DNA from: Vibrio diabolicus
GTDB lineage: Bacteria; Pseudomonadota; Gammaproteobacteria; Enterobacterales; Vibrionaceae
NCBI GenBank assembly: GCA_001048675.1
Contig: CCKK01000020.1
Location: 496,001-560,000, forward strand
Direction: 5' to 3'
Length of the DNA stretch: 64,000 nucleotides
Part shown: positions 63,570 through 64,000 of the stretch, one piece after another
Position numbering within the stretch: the stretch's first letter is position 1
Layout of the letters: every line of letters begins with the position of its first letter
The notes under the pieces: generated by a model
Databases searched by the model: none
Seen by the model: only the letters and a program-made list of their open reading frames with translations
Told to the model about the DNA's origin: nothing
Program-made: the position numbers and the translations under genes

Positions 63570-63612
63570 GTCTATTCAGCGGTTCAATCTTGATGGTCGA
63601 CAGCGTTGTGTC

Positions 63613-64000
63613 TTATTGTTCTTCAGCTAATGCAACACCGCGCTGAGTAAGACCACATAGCATCACTGGCATGGCATTGAAGATCTCTTCAAACTGTTCT
63701 AAGCCTTCCATGCCTTGTTCTGCCAACGTTTCAATGGTCGTTTCTGGATCGTAAAGCATCGTAAGAGAAAGCAAAACACCGCCGAGTAGAGCATTATCTT
63801 CGCTGTCCTCTGGCATTAGCGTTTCCCAGTCATCACGAGCAAGTTGCCAACCTTGTAATACACCTTCACAGAAATCACGGGTCTGGCTTGTTACAATATC
63901 TTGTTCATCTAACGCGCATCCTTCAGGCCACTGCCAAGATCCTTCTAGAAGAGTAGGACGAGTTTGGTTCCACATTTGTACAATCTCATCAATGTATTGC
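63613..64000 (-). CDS. UPF0149 (YecA-like) family protein, 5'-truncated by the window edge
   Basis: The frame is open to the right edge (QYIDEIVQMWNQTRPTLLEGSWQW at the visible start), so the N-terminus is missing. The remaining 129 residues have the helical UPF0149 pattern: DFCEGVLQGWQLARDDWETLMP, DNALLGGVLLSLTMLYD, FNAMPVMLCGLTQRGVAL. There is no SEC-C zinc motif at the C-terminus, in contrast with E. coli YecA. The function is unknown. Confidence 0.75.
   Translation of the reverse strand, partial: QYIDEIVQMWNQTRPTLLEGSWQWPEGCALDEQDIVTSQTRDFCEGVLQGWQLARDDWETLMPEDSEDNALLGGVLLSLTMLYDPETTIETLAEQGMEGLEQFEEIFNAMPVMLCGLTQRGVALAEEQ

Overview
The window is a stretch of conserved, gene-dense core chromosome from a marine gammaproteobacterium, almost certainly a Vibrio, and from the protein sequences most likely the Harveyi clade (V. 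parahaemolyticus/alginolyticus type). The species call is inference. The pointers are a Vibrio OmpT-like porin beside dinG, the monomeric 741-residue isocitrate dehydrogenase, aat-bpt beside clpS-clpA, tfoY behind a c-di-GMP-I riboswitch, and a cyd operon followed by ybgC-tolQRAB-pal. I see no rRNA, tRNA, CRISPR array, insertion sequence, prophage or integron.

Layout. 1-9.7 kb: a probable priC fragment, a TSUP permease, dinG, an ompT-type porin, a UPF0319 protein, rluE, icd and cspD. 9.7-16.6 kb: an N-degron block (clpS, clpA, infA, bpt, aat), a glycine-zipper protein, aroA and yciN. 17-24.9 kb: topA, glgC-glgA, an alpha/beta hydrolase, a DUF2007/zinc-ribbon protein and a TVP38-type membrane protein. 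25-30 kb: tfoY with its riboswitch, purR, torD, torR and elyC. 30.2-37.5 kb: cmoM-mukF-mukE-mukB with overlapping starts, then a 50-residue acidic ORF. 38-41.2 kb: a RimK-like ligase, a 7TM inactive transglutaminase and a retropepsin-like lipoprotein. 41.5-49.8 kb: cmoB, cmoA, a DUF72 gene, aspS, yebC, ruvC, ruvA and ruvB. 50.2-53.4 kb: cydABX-ybgE behind two perfect FNR sites. 53.6-58.9 kb: ybgC-tolQRA-tolB-pal-cpoB. 59-64 kb: nadA, a K+ channel-DUF350-DUF1190-ATP-grasp operon, and a UPF0149 gene that runs off the end.

Five apparent +1 frameshifts break four otherwise well-conserved genes: dinG (twice), glgA, the retropepsin-like protease and tolA. Four lie in mononucleotide runs of six or seven bases and the fifth is in or beside a six-base run. 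Removing one base at each site restores a full-length family protein with a length divisible by three. Consensus over-calls in the assembly are the simplest explanation.

The most interesting candidates for new biology are the channel/DUF350/DUF1190/glutathionylspermidine-synthase-like operon, whose DUF1190 protein ends in Arg-Gly-Gly next to a ligase family that amidates a C-terminal glycine, and the RimK-like ligase/7TM/protease operon. Well-supported regulatory sites include the c-di-GMP riboswitch of tfoY, a LexA box before ruvA, paired FNR boxes before cydA, and a REPIN-like palindromic repeat between ruvA and ruvB.
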